The position numbers were made by a program, and so were the translations under genes. From HK-STAS-PATE-2 sp035906575 (GTDB lineage Bacteria; Patescibacteriota; Patescibacteriia; 2-12-FULL-60-25), in NCBI GenBank assembly GCA_035906575.1, contig JAMIEW010000078.1, forward strand, positions 1 through 15,982: a stretch of DNA of 15,982 nt. The letters are read 5' to 3'. The notes below the pieces were generated by a model. That model saw nothing but the letters and a program-made list of their open reading frames with translations. It did not search any database and was not told where the DNA came from. Below, piece by piece: positions 13,133-15,982 of this stretch. The first letter of the stretch is position 1, and every line of letters starts with the position of its first letter.

Positions 13133-14002
13133 ATGTCTGCCGAGTATTCGACTGGGAGCACCCTCTCTGACCGTGACCTTGAATTAGCCTCTTTTTGGGT
13201 ACGCAACCGCACGCTCTTGAGACGCGTCGGCTATGGCACCCTCATCGGTATCGCGAGTATTCTCTGGGCCTTTGTCCTTTGGAGCTTACTCGACGCCTAT
13301 GCCATCTCCTATCCGGTTGAGTCACGCATCCCGCGTCGTATCCTACAAAATCAAAATGCTCTTGCACCACTCTTTTTAAAAGGACCCGCCCCGCTGCGTC
13401 CAGCTGACATTGTCACATTCTCTAATACTGATGGCCGTATTGATGCCCTTGTTGAAATTGAAAATAGCAATGACGTCTGGTGGGCGGAGTTTGACTATGC
13501 CTTTGCTCTCGGTAGCCAACGCACCGCCACCCGCCGCGGATTCATTTTGCCAAATAGCCGCCGCTTCTTGGCCGAACCTGGTATCACAAGTGCCGGCGCC
13601 CAACCTGAACTCATCATCGAAAATCTGAACTGGAAGCGCATCACTCCAGACCAAATCGGCGAATCCCTCGAATCTTTTCTCTCTTTTCGCGAACCTGTTG
13701 TAAGCGACGTTGTTTATGCCCGTGACCAAACCGTCGGCTCCCAAGTAGTTGGACGCTCAACGTTTACCGTCACAAATAAATCCGCTTATGGGTATTATGA
13801 TCCTGAATTTGTCGTCGTGCTCTTGCGTGGAGGTTCACCGGCAGCCGTAACGAGAATCACCAAAAACCGCCTCTATGCAGGTGAAACAGCCCCCTTTGAT
13901 ATTCAATGGTTTGACCAGCCAGCAGGTATTACCGAAACCATTGTCCAAACCGGCATCAACTACCTGAACGCCGACACCTATATTGCTCCTGCAACCGAAT
14001 AA
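13133..14002 (+). CDS. Single-pass membrane protein, unknown, upstream of rodA
   Basis: 289 residues. A basic cytoplasmic N-terminus (1-31) precedes one membrane helix (about 33-54, GYGTLIGIASILWAFVLWSLL). The rest lies outside and is strand-rich. Two beta-type regions can be seen: about 90-150 (VTFSNTDGRIDALVEIENSN, then WWAEFDYAF) and about 200-280 (RSTFTVTNKSAYGYYDPEFV, then FDIQWF), the second resembling an immunoglobulin-like or FxLYD-type sandwich built around 'TVTNKS'. I do not recognise a named family. The start is fixed by the TATAAT promoter 6 nt upstream; an earlier in-frame ATG (13115) lies inside that promoter. rodA follows after 42 nt with no promoter or terminator visible, so a role in the cell envelope or in elongation is a reasonable inference. 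It is divergent from gyrB. Confidence 0.8.
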   Translation: MSAEYSTGSTLSDRDLELASFWVRNRTLLRRVGYGTLIGIASILWAFVLWSLLDAYAISYPVESRIPRRILQNQNALAPLFLKGPAPLRPADIVTFSNTDGRIDALVEIENSNDVWWAEFDYAFALGSQRTATRRGFILPNSRRFLAEPGITSAGAQPELIIENLNWKRITPDQIGESLESFLSFREPVVSDVVYARDQTVGSQVVGRSTFTVTNKSAYGYYDPEFVVVLLRGGSPAAVTRITKNRLYAGETAPFDIQWFDQPAGITETIVQTGINYLNADTYIAPATE

Positions 14003-14044
14003 TCGTTTCTTGACGTTGGCAGACCGCCAGCGCATCCTCATGTC

Positions 14045-15190
14045 ATGCGTTTATTGCTCGACTATCTTGAACGGCTCGACTGGATACTCTTTGCCAGCAT
14101 GGCGGCTTTAACTGCCGTTGGTTTGATTGCGATTTATGGGATCGGTATTTCACAAGATCCGCCAAGTCTCTTTCTTTTTTATAAACAACTCGCCACCGTA
14201 GGCATTGGCCTTTTTTTGATCGCCATCTTTGCCTTTTTAGACTACCGGCAACTTCGTTCATTTGGCTTTGTCTTGTTCTTAGCCGGCGCCGCTTTATTGA
14301 TACTTGTTTTGCTTTTTGGCAGCATCGTCAATGGCACGCAAGGCTGGTTTCGCATCGGCTCACTCTCGTTTCAACCGGTTGAGGTCGCCAAGATGTCTCT
14401 TGCCTGTTACTTGGCCGCTTTTTTTGCCGGCCGAGGTAAAGCACGCTTAAGTTGGCGTGATTTTGGTTTAAGTTTTGCCGCAACCGCGTTTTATGCCGGC
14501 CTCGTCTTGCTGCAACCGGATTTTGGTTCGGCGATGGTGCTCTTTGCGATCTGGGGTGGGATGTCGCTTTTTGCCGGCCTCCCCCGCCGCGCCATTATTA
14601 TTCTCCCCATCGTTCTCTCGATCTCGTCGGTCGTACTTTGGACACAACTCGCCGACTACCAAAAAGCCCGCATTGAATCCTTCTTAGACCCAACCCTTGA
14701 TCCGCGCGGCTCAGGCTATAATGCCATTCAAGCTCGCATCGCCTTTGGCTCAGGCGGATGGTTCGGCAAAGGTATCGGTGAAGGCTCTCAAGCGCGTTTG
14801 CGCTTTTTGCCCGCCGCATCGACCGACTTTATTTTTGCCGTCGTTGGCGAAGAGATGGGTCTCGTTGGTGTTGCCGTCATCTTTGGCACACTCGGCCTGC
14901 TCTCAGTACGCTATATGAAAATCGCCTTTGAATCCGAAGACGAATATGCCGCCCTTCTCTTGGTAGGACTTGGCACTATAACCCTTGTTCACATCACCGT
15001 GAATGCTGGCATGAATCTTGGCGTGATGCCGATTACCGGTATTCCTTTTCCGTTCTTATCGGCTGCTGCTTCGTTTATGATTACGACCTATGCCTCGATC
15101 GGTATTGCGCAAAGCGTCGCCGTTCGCCGCAGACGCTCGACCGATGCCGCAGCCGGGAGCTACCTGTTTGATGAGGTAGGCATAGCATAA
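14045..15190 (+). CDS. rodA: RodA/FtsW-family peptidoglycan glycosyltransferase
   Basis: 381 residues with about ten membrane helices. SEDS proteins polymerise lipid II into glycan strands outside the membrane; RodA works with a class B PBP in side-wall growth. Family marks: GTQGWFRIGSLSFQPVEVAK (97-116), the catalytic-site loop LLQPDFGSAMV (155-165, Asp159 equivalent to the essential Asp of SEDS enzymes), GSGYNAIQARIAFGSGGWFG with GKGIGEG, FLPAASTDFIFAVVGEEMGL, and near the end NAGMNLGVMPITGIPFPFLS. In the last block the usual S-Y-G-G-S is replaced by S-A-A-A-S, an uncommon change in a well conserved signature. The length and lack of a long N-terminus favour RodA over FtsW, but the division cannot be certain. 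No Shine-Dalgarno sequence; ATG 14045 is preferred since the nearby ATG at 14040 is out of frame. Confidence 0.9.
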   Translation: MRLLLDYLERLDWILFASMAALTAVGLIAIYGIGISQDPPSLFLFYKQLATVGIGLFLIAIFAFLDYRQLRSFGFVLFLAGAALLILVLLFGSIVNGTQGWFRIGSLSFQPVEVAKMSLACYLAAFFAGRGKARLSWRDFGLSFAATAFYAGLVLLQPDFGSAMVLFAIWGGMSLFAGLPRRAIIILPIVLSISSVVLWTQLADYQKARIESFLDPTLDPRGSGYNAIQARIAFGSGGWFGKGIGEGSQARLRFLPAASTDFIFAVVGEEMGLVGVAVIFGTLGLLSVRYMKIAFESEDEYAALLLVGLGTITLVHITVNAGMNLGVMPITGIPFPFLSAAASFMITTYASIGIAQSVAVRRRRSTDAAAGSYLFDEVGIA

Positions 15191-15191
15191 C

Positions 15192-15207
15192 GATACAGCA
15201 CTGTATC
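15192..15207. promoter_or_regulatory. Perfect 16-bp palindrome, candidate operator
   Basis: GATACAGCACTGTATC (GATACAG-CA-CTGTATC) begins 2 nt after the rodA stop and ends 9 nt before the TGn of the next promoter, so it covers the -35 region. It lacks a T-run, which argues against a simple terminator. A dimeric regulator site is the alternative. Confidence 0.4.
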
Positions 15208-15216
15208 TCGAGCATT

Positions 15217-15225
15217 TGTTACAAT
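15217..15225 (+). promoter_or_regulatory. Extended -10 promoter of the HExxH gene
   Basis: TGT-TACAAT followed by AACCCC and ATG 15232, the same TGn, -10 and 6-nt layout as at 2118 and 13118. The -35 position (15197-15202) falls inside the palindrome and does not match consensus. Confidence 0.6.
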
Positions 15226-15231
15226 AACCCC

Positions 15232-15982
15232 ATGGAGAACCCATTCAAAAACTCAGCACGTGCTCTCGAAAAGAAAGAGCTCCAAGAAAAGCTTGGTCTT
15301 GCTTTTGATGCGATTTGCTTCTTTCGTGAAAAGGTCGAAGGCATAAGTAAAGACGATTCACCAAAAGAAGTCCGACAGACGCTCTATTCTGTGGATGATT
15401 ACATTAATGAGCGCTTTCCAAAGAAGAATCTAGTCTCAGCAGAACGTATTGATGCACTGCGTAGCCACCTTTTAGACATAGATCACAGACTCTGGGATAA
15501 TTATGACACGTGGAGCAGAACAGAAATAGAGGGTGCCGAGCAAGAACAAGAATCTATTTATCAGGAAATCAGTGATTTACGCGAAGATCCGCTGACGAAT
15601 ATTGTTGATCGATTGAGAGTAATAACCTCTTCGCTGTCCATGAAGTATGAGAAGACTCGCAGACTTGAAGAGGAATTTCAAAGAGGCGAAACAATCCTAG
15701 ATGAAATCAATGCCCTGTTTAAACAGTTCTCCACAACAGACAAATCTGGTCGACGGGTATCAAATATTGTCTTACATGAACACGATATTTCCTCCATTGA
15801 ATTTGATACATTTACCGTCACCGTCACAGTAAATGCCGAGATGATGCACGCTCTTGGGGTCCATGGGCTCGCATCTAAAGAATCCCCAATCATTTTTGTC
15901 ACATCAAATAAAGATACGCATAAAGACACCCAACGCCATGAGGCGATACATGTTCTTACTATGCCAGGCATAGAGGCGAATG
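15232..15982 (+). CDS. Coiled-coil protein with HExxH motif, predicted metalloprotease (3'-truncated)
   Basis: Open frame from ATG 15232 to the window edge, 250 codons without a stop, so the C-terminus is missing. Residues 1-160 are highly charged and helical with coiled-coil character (ARALEKKELQEKLGLAF; later EIEGAEQEQESIYQEISDL and TRRLEEEFQRGETILDEINA). A strand-rich part follows at about 175-232 (IEFDTFTVTVTVNAEM, then PIIFVTSN), leading into RHEAIHVL. His236-Glu237-xx-His240 matches the zincin HExxH motif, and the preceding beta strands fit the usual order in such proteases. There is no signal peptide or membrane segment, so it is probably cytoplasmic. I do not recognise a named family. 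The promoter at 15217-15225 supports this start. Base and codon use is somewhat more AT-rich than in rodA. The third zinc ligand would lie beyond the window. Confidence 0.72.
   Translation, partial: MENPFKNSARALEKKELQEKLGLAFDAICFFREKVEGISKDDSPKEVRQTLYSVDDYINERFPKKNLVSAERIDALRSHLLDIDHRLWDNYDTWSRTEIEGAEQEQESIYQEISDLREDPLTNIVDRLRVITSSLSMKYEKTRRLEEEFQRGETILDEINALFKQFSTTDKSGRRVSNIVLHEHDISSIEFDTFTVTVTVNAEMMHALGVHGLASKESPIIFVTSNKDTHKDTQRHEAIHVLTMPGIEAN

Noticed and set aside
15678..15971. 97-codon minus-strand frame near the window end
   Set aside because: It lies antisense to the 250-codon frame that has a promoter, coiled-coil pattern and HExxH motif.
1..15982. TGA recoded as glycine or tryptophan, as in some Patescibacteria
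   Set aside because: Every gene reads through its conserved motifs without an in-frame TGA, and normal lengths are reached with TAA or TAG.
1..15982. tRNA, rRNA, CRISPR array or complete insertion sequence
   Set aside because: No cloverleaf, rRNA-like stretch, regularly spaced repeats or transposase motif was found by reading. A covariance-model search was not possible.

Overview
The window looks like a chromosomal segment of a Candidatus Patescibacteria (CPR) bacterium, plausibly near the Uhrbacteria/Magasanikbacteria type. This rests on gene content and gene style, not on a database match. The supporting points are: a DUF5671 membrane protein next to a pseudopilin-like protein, a DUF2339 membrane protein, an M29-type aminopeptidase, a DUF3048 protein directly behind ribosomal protein L25/Ctc, a two-CxxC small protein upstream of which gyrB is transcribed, and rodA behind a conserved-looking membrane protein of unknown function. 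Genes are tightly packed, most starts lack a Shine-Dalgarno sequence, and several genes have a -10 box ending exactly 6 nt before ATG, as expected for leaderless mRNAs. The standard code fits every gene. All 16 complete genes end in TAA (13) or TAG (3).

Layout. 18-1583 (+): three close genes (DUF5671 four-helix membrane protein, pseudopilin-like one-helix protein, unknown 138-residue protein). 1583-2112: a roughly 530-bp cassette with a DUF559 endonuclease-like gene between two inverted copies of a palindromic GA/TC-rich element. 2133-3476 (+): a GT-B glycosyltransferase resembling the MurG/MGDG-synthase group. 3466-4754 (-): M29 aminopeptidase followed by a small two-helix protein. 4800-5612 (+): NAGPA-like phosphodiester glycosidase lipoprotein, divergent from the peptidase with interdigitated promoters, ending in an intrinsic terminator. 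5677-7755 (+): DUF2339 membrane protein with an internal tandem duplication. 7792-8673 (+): prmC. 8670-10446 (-): L25/Ctc then DUF3048. 10531-10863 (-): small Cys-rich protein. 10887-10977: 91-bp imperfect palindrome, probably the gyrB terminator. 10989-13040 (-): gyrB. 13133-15190 (+): unknown one-helix protein then rodA. 15232-end (+): N-terminal part of a coiled-coil protein reaching an HExxH zinc-protease motif just before the window ends.

Functionally this is mostly housekeeping: translation (L25, PrmC), DNA topology (GyrB), cell-wall elongation (RodA, possibly the DUF3048 and NAGPA-like envelope proteins), peptide turnover (M29) and envelope glycosyl transfer. I see no rRNA, tRNA, CRISPR array, prophage or complete insertion sequence. 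The least ordinary parts are the hairpin-flanked DUF559 cassette, the uniform leaderless promoter spacing, the palindrome in front of the HExxH gene, and the long palindrome behind gyrB.
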